From positions 17,810 to 81,809 of the forward strand of contig JADLGL010000009.1 in the NCBI GenBank assembly GCA_020849325.1: a DNA stretch of 64,000 bases. The letters are read 5' to 3'. A program made the position numbers and the translations under genes. The notes under the pieces were generated by a model. It saw only the letters and a list, made by a program, of their open reading frames with translations. It searched no databases and was not told the DNA's origin. Positions 1 to 11,310 of this stretch are shown one piece after another. The stretch's first letter is position 1; each line of letters begins with the position of its first letter. The stretch comes from Bauldia sp. GTDB taxonomy: Bacteria; Pseudomonadota; Alphaproteobacteria; Rhizobiales; Kaistiaceae.

Positions 1-412
1 CGGCGGAGGCGAGCGCGGCCTCGCCGAGACCTTTGCCGTAGGGCGGGTCGACGAAGACGACCGAAAACGGGCCGATCGTGCCGGCGTCGCCGAGACGGGT
101 CGCGTCGCGGCGGAAGATCTTGGCCCGGCCGGTGAGGCCGAGGGCCTCGACGTTGCGGCGGATCAGGCCGCGGGCTTCGACCGCCTCTTCCACCAGCAGC
201 GCCGACGCGGCGCCGCGCGACAGGGCTTCGAGCGCGAGGGCGCCGGTGCCGGCGAAGAGGTCGAGGACGCGCGCGCCGGTCACCGGGTCGCCGAGGCCGT
301 GGGCGAGGATGTCGAAGACCGTCTCGCGGAGGCGGTCGGAGGTCGGGCGGATCGCTGATGTCGTCGGCGTGGCGAGCGGCCGGCCGCGGAACTCACCGGC
401 GACGATCCGCAT
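1..412 (-). CDS. rsmD: 16S rRNA (guanine966-N2)-methyltransferase RsmD (truncated at window edge)
   Basis: Reverse-strand translation begins [16 protein letters not shown] and contains [20 protein letters not shown] and [18 protein letters not shown] (DPPY methylase motif); runs off the window start. Confidence 0.9.
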   Translation of the reverse strand, partial: MRIVAGEFRGRPLATPTTSAIRPTSDRLRETVFDILAHGLGDPVTGARVLDLFAGTGALALEALSRGAASALLVEEAVEARGLIRRNVEALGLTGRAKIFRRDATRLGDAGTIGPFSVVFVDPPYGKGLGEAALASA

Positions 413-1319
413 CGGTCTTTCCACCCGGTTGGGCCTTGCCCCGCGCCGCCTTCCGCCGCGCGCCCTCGCTGGCGCCCTTGAGGCTCAGCGTGCCGCGCGG
501 CTTCTCCTTTGGCGCCGGCGGCCGCACCACGCCGCGCTGGCCTTTCACCGGCACGGGGAAATCCGCTCCCGCCTCCTTCGCGAGCCGCTCGCCGAGCTGA
601 TCGCGAAGAATTTTTCGCGGCACCTCGCGTACCGTGCCGTCCGGCAGGTCGCCGAGCTGGAACGGGCCGAAGGAGACGCGGATGAGCCGGTTCACCGCGA
701 GGCCGAGGTGCTCCATGATCTTCTTGATCTCGCGGTTCTTGCCCTCCCTGAGGCCGACCACGAGCCAGGCGTTCGAGCCCTGCTTCCGCTCGAACTCGGC
801 CTCGACGGGGCCGTAGAGGACGCCGTCGAGCGCGAGGCCGTCCTCGAGCTCCGCGAGGCGCTTTTCGTCGACTTCACCGTGGACGCGGACGCGGTAGCGC
901 CTGAGCCAGCCGGTCGCCGGCAGCTCCAGCGTCCGCGCGAGGCCGCCGTCATTGGTGAGCAGCAGCAGCCCCTCGGTGTTGATGTCGAGGCGGCCGACGG
1001 TGACGACGCGCGGCATGTCCTCGGGCAGCGCCTCGAACACCGTCTTCCGCCCTTCGGGGTCGCGGGCCGTCGTGACCAGGCCTTTCGGCTTGTGATAGAG
1101 CCAGAGCCGCGTCGGCTCGCGCTGCGGCAGCGGCTCGCCGTCGACGACGATGCGGTCGTTCGGGCCGACGACGACGGCCGGCGTCGCGAGGACGCGGCCG
1201 TTGACGGAGACGCGGCCGGCCGCGATCCACGTCTCGGCTTCGCGGCGGGAACAGAGCCCGGCGCGCGCCATCACCTTCGCGATGCGGTCGCCGGCGGGCG
1301 AGGAAGTTTCGGATGTCAT
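393..1319 (-). CDS. RluB/RsuA-family rRNA pseudouridine synthase
   Basis: [41 protein letters not shown] (S4 domain) and [18 protein letters not shown] (RsuA family signature), [16 protein letters not shown]; overlaps the rsmD start. Confidence 0.9.
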   Translation of the reverse strand: MTSETSSPAGDRIAKVMARAGLCSRREAETWIAAGRVSVNGRVLATPAVVVGPNDRIVVDGEPLPQREPTRLWLYHKPKGLVTTARDPEGRKTVFEALPEDMPRVVTVGRLDINTEGLLLLTNDGGLARTLELPATGWLRRYRVRVHGEVDEKRLAELEDGLALDGVLYGPVEAEFERKQGSNAWLVVGLREGKNREIKKIMEHLGLAVNRLIRVSFGPFQLGDLPDGTVREVPRKILRDQLGERLAKEAGADFPVPVKGQRGVVRPPAPKEKPRGTLSLKGASEGARRKAARGKAQPGGKTDADRRR

Positions 1320-1362
1320 CGGCCCCTCATAGCACGGCCTTCCGCTCCGCGAGGATGCAGCG

Positions 1363-1812
1363 TTGACGACGCCGGGCGACGGGATGGCGCGTGCGCTCGA
1401 CGAGGCCCGGCGCGCCGGAGCGCGCGGCGAGGTACCGATCGGGGCAGCGATCGTGCGGGACGGCGCGGTGATCGCGGCGGCAGGAAACCGGACGATCGAG
1501 CTGCGGGACCCGACAGCCCATGCCGAGATGCTGGCCATCCGCGAGGCGGCGGCGGCGATCGGGTCGGAGCGGCTGACGGACTGCGACCTCCACGTGACGC
1601 TGGAGCCCTGCACGATGTGCGCCGGGGCGATCTCGTTCGCGCGGCTCCGGCGGGTGTATTTCGGCGCGCGCGATCCGAAGGGCGGCGCGGTCGAAAGCGG
1701 CGTTCGGTTCTTCGCGGCGGAGACGTGCCTGCATCGGCCCGAGGTCTATGGGGGGATCGCCGAGGTGGAATCGGCGGAGATGCTGCGGCAGTTCTTTGCG
1801 GAGCGGCGGTAG
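1363..1812 (+). CDS. tadA: tRNA-specific adenosine deaminase / nucleoside deaminase
   Basis: Zinc deaminase motifs [11 protein letters not shown] and PCTMCAGAI. Confidence 0.88.
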   Translation: MTTPGDGMARALDEARRAGARGEVPIGAAIVRDGAVIAAAGNRTIELRDPTAHAEMLAIREAAAAIGSERLTDCDLHVTLEPCTMCAGAISFARLRRVYFGARDPKGGAVESGVRFFAAETCLHRPEVYGGIAEVESAEMLRQFFAERR

Positions 1813-1902
1813 CCTTCACTTCCTCCCCTACGTCGTCGTGGTCGGGCTTGTCCGGCTTGTCCCGAGCTTGACGGTTGTGGGAGTCAGAGCACGCCCGCCG
1901 GC

Positions 1903-2664
1903 TCAGTCGCGCTTCCGCGTCAGCTTCTTCGCCAGCGCCTCGAACCCGGCCGCTGCCTTCCCCGTCCCGATCTTCGCGGCGAAGGCGTCCAGCGCGGCGC
2001 GGGCCTCATCGCTCCACGGCGCGACGAGGCTGCCCACCAAATGCGCCTCGGATTTCAGGATCACGCCGTCGGCCAATACCTTGAGTCCATTGGCCTTCAG
2101 CGTCGAACCCGTGGTCGTGATGTCGACGATCAGGTCGGCGGCGCCGGAAGCCGGCGTGCCTTCGGTCGCGCCGAGGCTTTCGACGATGAGGTAATCCGCC
2201 ACCCCGTGGCCTGAGAAGAAGCGGCGGGTGAGGTTGAAGTACTTCGTCGCGACCTTGAGGCGCCGGCCGTGGCGGCGGCGGAAATCGGCGGCGACGTCGT
2301 CGAGGTCGGCCATCGTCTCGACGTCGACCCACGCTTCGGGGACGGCGACGACCACGTCGGCGAAGCCGAAGCCGAGGGGGGTGACGAGTTCGACGCGGGC
2401 GGCCCAGTCGTCGATCGTCTCCTCGACGAGGTCGCGGCCGGTGACGCCGAGATGGACGTTGCCCGCCGCGAGTTGGCCGGCGATCTCGCCCGCCGACAGG
2501 AACGCCACCTCCGCTTCGGGGAGGTCCGCGATCGTGCCGCGATAGGTGCGCTCGCCGCGGGGCTGGTGGATGGCAAAGCCGTGCCCGGCGAAGAAAGCGT
2601 TCGACTTCTCCTGCAGACGACCCTTCGACGGGATCGCCAGAACGAGCGCGTTCGAGCCGTTCAT
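1903..2664 (-). CDS. hisG: ATP phosphoribosyltransferase catalytic subunit
   Basis: [46 protein letters not shown]; next to hisZ. Confidence 0.93.
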   Translation of the reverse strand: MNGSNALVLAIPSKGRLQEKSNAFFAGHGFAIHQPRGERTYRGTIADLPEAEVAFLSAGEIAGQLAAGNVHLGVTGRDLVEETIDDWAARVELVTPLGFGFADVVVAVPEAWVDVETMADLDDVAADFRRRHGRRLKVATKYFNLTRRFFSGHGVADYLIVESLGATEGTPASGAADLIVDITTTGSTLKANGLKVLADGVILKSEAHLVGSLVAPWSDEARAALDAFAAKIGTGKAAAGFEALAKKLTRKRD

Positions 2665-3788
2665 CGCGCCAGAACTCCCATGCGGTCGAGCCACAGCGCG
2701 AAACCGACGGCCGGCACGTCGTCGGCGGTGCCGTTCCGCGCGCGGATGAGGGAGAGGAGGCGGTCGTATCGTCCTCCGCCGGCGAGCGGGCGGCCGTCGC
2801 CGCGCGACGGGTCGGACAGCTCGAAGATGAAGCCGGTGTAGTAGTCGAGGCGGCGGCCGAAATTGGCGGCGAAGTGGATGCCGTCGATGTCGATGCCCTG
2901 GCGGACGAAGCCGTGCGTCCGCTCTGCGAAGGCGCCGATCGCAGCGGCCATGGCCGGCGTCTCGCTCGCGGCGAGTTCGCCGAGCGCGAGCGCGGCGCGG
3001 TCGGGCGGACCGGAGATGGCGAGGAATCGCGTGAGGATGCGCGCGGCGTCGAGGCTTTCGGGCGAGCCGGCGGTGAGCGCCGTGTGCTCGAAATAGCGTT
3101 CGGCGATTTCCGCCACGGTGCGGCCGCCGACTTCTGGGATGCCGCCGGCGGCGAAGAGGCGGGCCACCTGTTCGCGGACGTCCGAGATCGTCGGCGGGAA
3201 CCCCCCGTGGCGCGCGGCGATCGGGCCGAGGCGCGGCCGGGCCGAGCGGCCGGCCATCTCCTCGATCAGCTCGTGCAGGCGCTGCGTATCGCCGAAGGCG
3301 CGCGCCAGGCGACGGCGCCACAGATCCGGAACCGGCAGCGCGTCGAGGAGCGCATCGAAGAGGGACTGGTCGCCGATCCGCACCGTCGGGCGGTCGATGC
3401 CGACGGAGCCGAGGGCGGCCATCGCGAGTGCGAGAACGTCGGCGTCCGCGTCGGCGCGGTCGGTGCGGCCGATCGATTCGACGCCCGCCTGCCAGAACTC
3501 GCCGGTCTCGCCGGGGCGCTGGCGGAAGACGGGGCCGCAATAGGCATAGGCCGCGACACGGCGGGGATCGCCGCCGGCGGTGAGGTGATGGAGCGCGACG
3601 GGGATCGTGTAGTCCGGCCGGAGGCAGAGTTCGAGCCCCTCGGCAGACGCGGTGAGGTACATGCGGCGGCGGAGGTCCTCGCCCGCGAGATCGAGGAAAA
3701 TGTCCGCGTCGTGGAGGACGGGCGGCTCGATGAAATCGTAGCCCGCCGCGGCGAGGACGCCTCTGAGGCGATCGATGGGGCTTTCCAC
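2661..3788 (-). CDS. hisZ: ATP phosphoribosyltransferase regulatory subunit HisZ
   Basis: GTG start [46 protein letters not shown]; HisRS-like fold; 4-bp overlap with hisG. Confidence 0.88.
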   Translation of the reverse strand: MESPIDRLRGVLAAAGYDFIEPPVLHDADIFLDLAGEDLRRRMYLTASAEGLELCLRPDYTIPVALHHLTAGGDPRRVAAYAYCGPVFRQRPGETGEFWQAGVESIGRTDRADADADVLALAMAALGSVGIDRPTVRIGDQSLFDALLDALPVPDLWRRRLARAFGDTQRLHELIEEMAGRSARPRLGPIAARHGGFPPTISDVREQVARLFAAGGIPEVGGRTVAEIAERYFEHTALTAGSPESLDAARILTRFLAISGPPDRAALALGELAASETPAMAAAIGAFAERTHGFVRQGIDIDGIHFAANFGRRLDYYTGFIFELSDPSRGDGRPLAGGGRYDRLLSLIRARNGTADDVPAVGFALWLDRMGVLAR

Positions 3789-3796
3789 GTCCGCTC

Positions 3797-5350
3797 CTAA
3801 GCTGCCCCCGCCTTTTGCCGCTCCAGCAGCGCCTTCACCTCGGACACGAGGTTTTCCGCCGGCACTTCCACCTGCCCCGGCCGCGTGGCGGCGTAGGCGG
3901 CATGATCGCCGACCGCGCCGGCGAGTTCCCTGCCGAGGAGGAGGTCCTTCAGCTGGACCACGCCCTTCGCGCGCTCGTCGCCGCCCTGGATGACGACGCA
4001 CGGCGCGTTCCGCCTGTCGGCATACTTCATCTGGGCCTTCATTCCGGCGGAACCGAGATACATCTCGGCCGTGACGCCGGCGCGACGAAGATCGCCCACC
4101 ATGCGCTGCGCCTCGACGAGGCCGGGCTGGTCCATCACGAGGACGACGACCGGGCCGGTCGCCTGCGCTTCGGCGGGCGGGGCGAGCGCCTTCAGCGCCG
4201 AAGCGAGGCGGGAGACGCCGATCGAGAAGCCGGTGGCGGGCACGTCCTCGCCGCGGAAGCGGCCGACGAGGCCGTCATAGCGCCCTCCGCCGCCGACCGA
4301 GCCGAACACGACGTTTTCGCCCTTCTCATTCGGCACGTCGAAGAGGAGCTGCGCCTCGAAGACGGCGCCGGTGTAGTATTCGAGGCCGCGGACGACCGAC
4401 GGATCGATCTCGACGCGGTCGGCATAGCCGGCGGCGCGGACGAGGTCGGCGATTGTGCGGAGCTCGGCGATGCCTTTCGCCGCCGTCCCGTTCTTGCCGA
4501 AAACCATGTCGAGGAAGCCGACGATGTCCATGCCCTTGTGCGGCGCGGCGTCGCCGTTCGGCGCCGCGCGGCTCTCGGCGACCATCTGGGCGCCCTCGAC
4601 GAAGGCTTTTGCGTTCACGAAGCGGAAGATGGTGCCGATCTGATCGCCGACGAGGCCTGCGCCCTTGGTGAAATCGCCGCTCTCGTCCTTCCGCCCCTCG
4701 CCGAGGAGGAGCCGGACGCCCTCGACGCCGAGGCGGTCGAATTTGTCGATCGCCCGCAGAACCGTAAGGCGGCGCGAAGCGTTCTCGTCACCGGAGAGAC
4801 CCGCCAGTTCCATCACGCCGTCGAGGACGCGACGGGAGTTCACCTTGATGGCGTACTGGCCGCGCCTGAGGCCTACGGCCTCGATGGCGTCGGCCATCAT
4901 CATGCACATCTCGGCATCGGCCGCCGGGGACGCGGCGCCGACCGTGTCGGCGTCGAACTGCATGAACTGGCGGAAGCGGCCAGGGCCCGGCTTCTCGTTC
5001 CGGAACACCCAGCCGGCCCGGTAGGAGCGGTACGGTTTTGGCAGGCGATCGAAATTCTCAGCGACGTAGCGGGCGAGCGGTGCCGTCAGGTCGTAGCGCA
5101 GCGAGAGCCAAGTCTCGTCATCATCCTTGAAGGAAAAGACACCCTCGTTCGGGCGATCGAGGTCCGGCAGGAATTTCCCGAGCGCGTCGGTGAATTCGAT
5201 CAGCGGCGTTTCGACCGGCTCGAAACCGTAGCGCTCGTAGACGGCGCGGATGCGCTGGAGCATCGCATCGACGGCGCGGATGTCGGCCGCGGTGCGGTCG
5301 GCGAAGCCGCGCGGCAGGCGGGCCTTCGGACGGTTTGGGGTGTCGGCCAT
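3797..5350 (-). CDS. hisS: Histidyl-tRNA synthetase
   Basis: [82 protein letters not shown]. Confidence 0.93.
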   Translation of the reverse strand: MADTPNRPKARLPRGFADRTAADIRAVDAMLQRIRAVYERYGFEPVETPLIEFTDALGKFLPDLDRPNEGVFSFKDDDETWLSLRYDLTAPLARYVAENFDRLPKPYRSYRAGWVFRNEKPGPGRFRQFMQFDADTVGAASPAADAEMCMMMADAIEAVGLRRGQYAIKVNSRRVLDGVMELAGLSGDENASRRLTVLRAIDKFDRLGVEGVRLLLGEGRKDESGDFTKGAGLVGDQIGTIFRFVNAKAFVEGAQMVAESRAAPNGDAAPHKGMDIVGFLDMVFGKNGTAAKGIAELRTIADLVRAAGYADRVEIDPSVVRGLEYYTGAVFEAQLLFDVPNEKGENVVFGSVGGGGRYDGLVGRFRGEDVPATGFSIGVSRLASALKALAPPAEAQATGPVVVLVMDQPGLVEAQRMVGDLRRAGVTAEMYLGSAGMKAQMKYADRRNAPCVVIQGGDERAKGVVQLKDLLLGRELAGAVGDHAAYAATRPGQVEVPAENLVSEVKALLERQKAGAA

Positions 5351-5448
5351 GGCCTGAATCCGGAAACGCCCGGCCGGAAAGCCGGGCGGGTACGAAGGCC
5401 GGCTTGGTATCCGATGGCGCCGGGGCCAGCAAGGTTTTGGGCCGCGGC

Positions 5449-5739
5449 TCAGCTTTCGCGCGAGCGCCCGGCCGGTGCGACGAAGCCGACGAGGAGGCAG
5501 GCGAGCGCCGCCCACAGGACGAAGGGCTTGTAGGCGGTGAAGCCGAACACCGTCGCGAGCACCACGATCCCCGAGCACCACTCGGTCGTATAGACGGTGC
5601 ACGGCGCGGCGTTGGCGAGATAGTCGGAAACCGGCTGGTTCAGGTAATCGGCCGCGCGTCCGTAGAAGACGCCCCACCACACGAGGCCGACCAGCAGCAG
5701 CACGAACCCGACGAGGATGATCAGGCGCTTCGCTTGCAT
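5449..5739 (-). CDS. Small membrane protein of unknown function
   Basis: 96 aa [36 protein letters not shown]... with two hydrophobic segments. Confidence 0.6.
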   Translation of the reverse strand: MQAKRLIILVGFVLLLVGLVWWGVFYGRAADYLNQPVSDYLANAAPCTVYTTEWCSGIVVLATVFGFTAYKPFVLWAALACLLVGFVAPAGRSRES

Positions 5740-5800
5740 CGCGAATCCCTCCGCTCGGGGGATGGTAGCGGAAAGTACGACGCGTCTGGGGCAAACAAAG

Positions 5801-5825
5801 AAAGGCCGCCTTGCGGCGGCCTTTC
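5801..5825. terminator. Strong hairpin AAAGGCCGCC-TTGC-GGCGGCCTTT, terminator-like
   Basis: Perfect inverted repeat with A/T-rich edges; same stem as 6178-6203. Confidence 0.55.
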
Positions 5826-5988
5826 ACGGGCTCGTCGCGGCGAGGCCGGACGCCCAGGGCGCGCCCGGCAAGCGGGTCGCGCTGAAGGAAAGTGAACTCC
5901 CGATCGGCGACGGAGTCCAGTGCTTTCACCGTCACGCCTTCGTTGGCGGGATACGATCGCCTGCTCCTCCGGATCAGAATCCAATTCC

Positions 5989-6115
5989 GATCATTCCCGC
6001 GGAGGCGGGAACCCATCCCTCTTCGCAACAAAAGCCAGCGCAAAGCGCTGACGGCCCGACCTTCGGTCGGACCTTTTCGTCACCGCGATGGGTCCCCGCC
6101 TCCGCGGGGACGATC
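5989..6115. repeat. Palindromic intergenic repeat (family A, copy 1)
   Basis: gatcattcccgcggaggcgggaacccatcc ... gcgatgggtccccgcctccgcggggacgatc; internal gccagcgcaaagcgctg and gaccttcggtcgga match the copy at 49489-49613. Confidence 0.85.
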
Positions 6116-6177
6116 GGGGGTGGGCACACGCCGCCGGAAGGACGAAGTCCCGGAAGGCGAAATGGTCTGCCAAACAG

Positions 6178-6203
6178 AAAGGCCGCCCGAAGGCGGCCTT
6201 TCC
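6178..6203. terminator. Hairpin AAAGGCCGCC-CGAA-GGCGGCCTTT, terminator-like
   Basis: Perfect inverted repeat with the same arms as 5801-5825 but a different loop. Confidence 0.5.
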
Positions 6204-6232
6204 AAACGTGAGCCAGAGGCTGAACGCGAGGA

Positions 6233-6492
6233 CTAGAAGTCCATGCCGCCACAGGAAGTCGGCTGTTGCCGACTTCCCAAGCAAGAAGCATGGGCGGCCC
6301 GGGGGCCGGCCATCTGAACCTAGAAGTCCATCCCGCCACAGGAAGTCGGCTGTTGCCGACTTCCCAAGCAAGAAAGCATGGGCGGCCCGGGGGCCGGCCA
6401 TCTGAACCTAGAAGTCCATCCCGCCACAGGAAGTCGGCTGCTGCCGACTTCCCAAGCAAGAAAGCATGGGCGCCCCGAACCTTGCAGTTGGA
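6233..6492 (-). repeat. Three tandem ~85-88 bp units (6233-6319, 6320-6407, 6408-6492) each including the groEL stop-codon end
   Basis: Each unit starts ctagaagtccat[g/c]ccgcc (reverse complement of GGCGGGATGGACTTCTAG, i.e. G-G-M-D-F-stop) and carries aagtcggctg(t/c)tgccgactt. Confidence 0.92.
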
Positions 6493-8498
<2,006 letters not shown>

Positions 8499-8546
8499 GG
8501 GGCTCTTCCCTTTGTTGCGCGACCGGCCTCGGCCGCGCGGGTGGCT

Positions 8547-8573
8547 TTGGCACTCTCTGGGAGTGAGTGCTAA
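8547..8573 (-). promoter_or_regulatory. CIRCE (HrcA operator) upstream of groES
   Basis: TTGGCACTC-N9-GAGTGCTAA; one mismatch to the consensus TTAGCACTC-N9-GAGTGCTAA. Confidence 0.88.
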
Positions 8574-8745
8574 CAGGACGCCGCGGATTTAGGAGCGCGC
8601 CCTGGGGGTGTCAAGGCGGCGTGGCCGGATAATCCGGGAGGCGGAAGTGCGGGAAGGGGCGAATAGGGAGTAGCGAATAGGGAAGCGGTGAGTGGTGAGT
8701 GGGTGAAGAGCCGGCGGCGACCCGAGCCTCGGGCCCCGTTCCCCG

Positions 8746-8794
8746 CTATTCGCTATTCGCTATTCGCCATTCGCTATTCGCTATTCGCTATTCA
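8746..8794. repeat. Seven tandem 7-bp units (CTATTCG)n with related inverted sequence at ~8658-8706
   Basis: CTATTCG x3, CCATTCG, CTATTCG x2, CTATTCA; upstream gcgaatagggagtagcgaatagggaagcggtgagtggtgagtgggtga is partly its reverse complement. Confidence 0.9.
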
Positions 8795-8930
8795 CCCCTC
8801 ACCACCCACCCCCAATCCGTAAAACTCTAATCAAATTCGAGCGTTCGGCTTAAGCCGGGCGCAATTCGCGGCCGCTAAAATTTTCGGCAAAGGAACTCCT
8901 TTGTTCCGTTCCCTTTGCCAGGCCACGCGC

Positions 8931-10688
8931 ATGCTCAGCCGCTTCCTGCACGACAAACGGGGCAACATCGCAATGATGTTCGGCCTCCTGTCCATCCCGC
9001 TCATCGCCGCCACCGGCGCCGCCGTCGACTACTCGCGCGCCTACAACCAGCGCATGGTCGTCCAGGACGCGCTCGATGCCGCGGCACTCGCGGCGAACCG
9101 GCTGATCGGCAGCGGCACGGTGGAGCAGATCACGGCGGAGGCGGAGGCGTTCTTCCAGGCCAACGTCCAGGGCCGGCTCGACCTCGATCTCGTTTTCTCG
9201 ACCGTGGTCGACGGGGGCACCGTCACGCTGACCACCGAGCTTGCGGTGCCGACCCAGTTCCTCGGGCTCGTCGGCATCAACGACATCAAGTTCGATCTCG
9301 TCTCGAGGACGATCGCGGGCGCGGCGACCTACGAGGTCGTCCTCGTCCTCGACAACTCGACCTCGATGTCGGGAACGAAGATCGCGACGCTGCGCACGGC
9401 CGCGACGAACCTCGTCACGACCCTCTTCGACCTCAACGTCTCCAATCCGCGGCCGGACCCCGTGCGCATCGGGCTCGTCCCGTTCGCCGCCTCGGTCAAT
9501 GTCGGCGCAAACAGCACGACCCCGCCGAGCTGGATGGATACCACTGGCATCTCGCCGCGGAGCGCGATCAACTTCACCACCGACGCCGCCCAGCTGACTG
9601 CCGGGATCGCCGCCTATGGCAACACCTACACGCAGGCGACCAACACCTTCGGGACGTTCACGAACCGGTTTGCGCTCTGGAACACGCTCCGCAGCGTGAC
9701 CTATCGCGGCTGCGTCGAGGCGCGGCCCTACCCCTATGACGTGACCGATGCCGAGCCGACCACGACCGTTCCGGCCACGCTCTTCGTGCCGATGTTCGCG
9801 CCCGACGAGCCCGGGACGGCCGGCAATCCGAACAACAACTACGTCAACAGCTGGCTGAGCGACACCGGCGGCGTCTGCAGCTCGACCGTGCCGAGCTACA
9901 CCACCACCGAATGGGTGCAGCACACCTACCCCAATCCCTGTGCGGGCATGAGCGGGCGGAACCTGCGCAACTGCCAGCGCGACAACCCCAATGCCGGGCA
10001 GACCTATTCGGTGCAGGAGACGGTCACCCACACGGTGCCGCTGACGGCGACGCAGCTCCAGGAGCGCGTCTGCAAGTACCAGAACGTGACCGTGGGCACG
10101 TCCTATCGCGGCGCCGGCCAGGGGCCGAACTACAACTGCACGACCACGCAGGTCCGCGCGCTGACGACCAGCGAAGACGACATCACCGGCTGGATCACCG
10201 CGATGCAGGCCAACGGCTACACCAACATCGAGGAGGGCGTGATGTGGGGCTGGCGGCTGCTGTCGCCGGGCATTCCGTTCACCGAGGGCCGCGCCTATGA
10301 CGACACGGACAACCAGAAGATCCTCATCATCATGACGGACGGCGCCAACACCTACAACACGAACTCGAGCCCCAACCGGTCGTTCTACAGCGCGTTCGGC
10401 TTCGTCAAGGCGAACTTCCTCAACACCACCTCGAACGTCGAATCGACGGTTGTGTCGCAGATGAACGCGCGCACCCTCGAAGCCTGCCAGAACATTGCCG
10501 ACGACACCGACATCATCGTCTATACGATCGCCTTCCAGATCCCGGCGGACCAGCTCAGCGCCAAGCAGATCATGGCCGACTGCGCGAGCGATTCCTCCAA
10601 GGCCTTCGATGCCGCCAACAATGCCGACCTCCTCGAGGCCTTCGCCCTGATCGGCCAGGACATCGCGACGCTGCGCCTCGCCCAATAG
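8931..10688 (+). CDS. TadE/TadG-like pilus-assembly protein with von Willebrand factor A domain
   Basis: N-terminal MLSRFLHDKRGNIAMMFGLLSIPLIAATGAAVDYSRAY (TadG-like prepilin segment) and MIDAS-like VVLVLDNSTSMSGTKI ... IIMTDGANT. Confidence 0.8.
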   Translation: MLSRFLHDKRGNIAMMFGLLSIPLIAATGAAVDYSRAYNQRMVVQDALDAAALAANRLIGSGTVEQITAEAEAFFQANVQGRLDLDLVFSTVVDGGTVTLTTELAVPTQFLGLVGINDIKFDLVSRTIAGAATYEVVLVLDNSTSMSGTKIATLRTAATNLVTTLFDLNVSNPRPDPVRIGLVPFAASVNVGANSTTPPSWMDTTGISPRSAINFTTDAAQLTAGIAAYGNTYTQATNTFGTFTNRFALWNTLRSVTYRGCVEARPYPYDVTDAEPTTTVPATLFVPMFAPDEPGTAGNPNNNYVNSWLSDTGGVCSSTVPSYTTTEWVQHTYPNPCAGMSGRNLRNCQRDNPNAGQTYSVQETVTHTVPLTATQLQERVCKYQNVTVGTSYRGAGQGPNYNCTTTQVRALTTSEDDITGWITAMQANGYTNIEEGVMWGWRLLSPGIPFTEGRAYDDTDNQKILIIMTDGANTYNTNSSPNRSFYSAFGFVKANFLNTTSNVESTVVSQMNARTLEACQNIADDTDIIVYTIAFQIPADQLSAKQIMADCASDSSKAFDAANNADLLEAFALIGQDIATLRLAQ

Positions 10689-10693
10689 CGGGA

Positions 10694-11251
10694 CTACCCC
10701 GCCCGGAAGGGCAGCACGACGGCGGTGGTCTTGCCGGTGGCGGCGTCGCGGAGGACGAGGCGGAGTTCGTAATCGTCGGGCCGGAGTTCCGGCAGGGTCA
10801 CGGTGAGGACGGCGGAAAACTCCCGCGTCCGGTCCGCGCCCGTGTGTTCCAGCGTCGCGAAATCCCCGACGTCGGCAAGAACGACGCCAGCCCGCGTCGC
10901 GAGTTCGACATCCACCACGATGCGGATGCGGAACGCATCGGCAATGGGCGTCCAGCCGTAACCGACGGGCGCAAGAAGGATGCGAAGGGCGTCGCCGCCG
11001 GCGTAAACGGCGGGTGGCGCGCCGCCGTCATTGCCGACGAAGGCCGCCGTCCGGACGGCGAGCGGCGCCTCGGCCCAGAACAGCTCGACACCGCGATCGA
11101 ATGCCGTCCACGCGGCGCCGGCATCACCCGCCGCTGCCGCGGCTTCCGCCCCGGCAAGCGCATCGGCGGCCTCGCCTGCGGCGGCCGGGCCGGCCGAGAG
11201 TGCCACGAGCGCCGCGAGAATTCCGGCGGGGATGCGGGTACTGGAGCGCAT
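10694..11251 (-). CDS. Secreted protein of unknown function
   Basis: 185 aa ORF with signal peptide MRSSTRIPAGILAALVALSAGPAAAGEAAD; convergent with 8931..10688. Confidence 0.6.
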   Translation of the reverse strand: MRSSTRIPAGILAALVALSAGPAAAGEAADALAGAEAAAAAGDAGAAWTAFDRGVELFWAEAPLAVRTAAFVGNDGGAPPAVYAGGDALRILLAPVGYGWTPIADAFRIRIVVDVELATRAGVVLADVGDFATLEHTGADRTREFSAVLTVTLPELRPDDYELRLVLRDAATGKTTAVVLPFRAG

Positions 11252-11310
11252 GGCGGTCGATCCCGTTGCGGCCGTGCCGACATTCGGCGCGGGCGGTCAC
11301 GGCCGCAAGG

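Noticed and set aside
78-1871. 597-aa plus-strand ORF across rsmD/rluB/tadA
   Set aside because: Spans three real genes in other frames; low-complexity Arg/Ala composition.
5121-5432. Separate minus-strand ORF near the hisS start
   Set aside because: Out-of-frame overlap with the hisS N-terminus; no independent support.
6233-6492. Possible CRISPR array
   Set aside because: Units are contiguous tandem duplications including the groEL end, with no unique spacers and no cas genes.
8746-8794. Possible CRISPR or iteron origin
   Set aside because: 7-bp units have no spacers, and no replication initiator gene is nearby.
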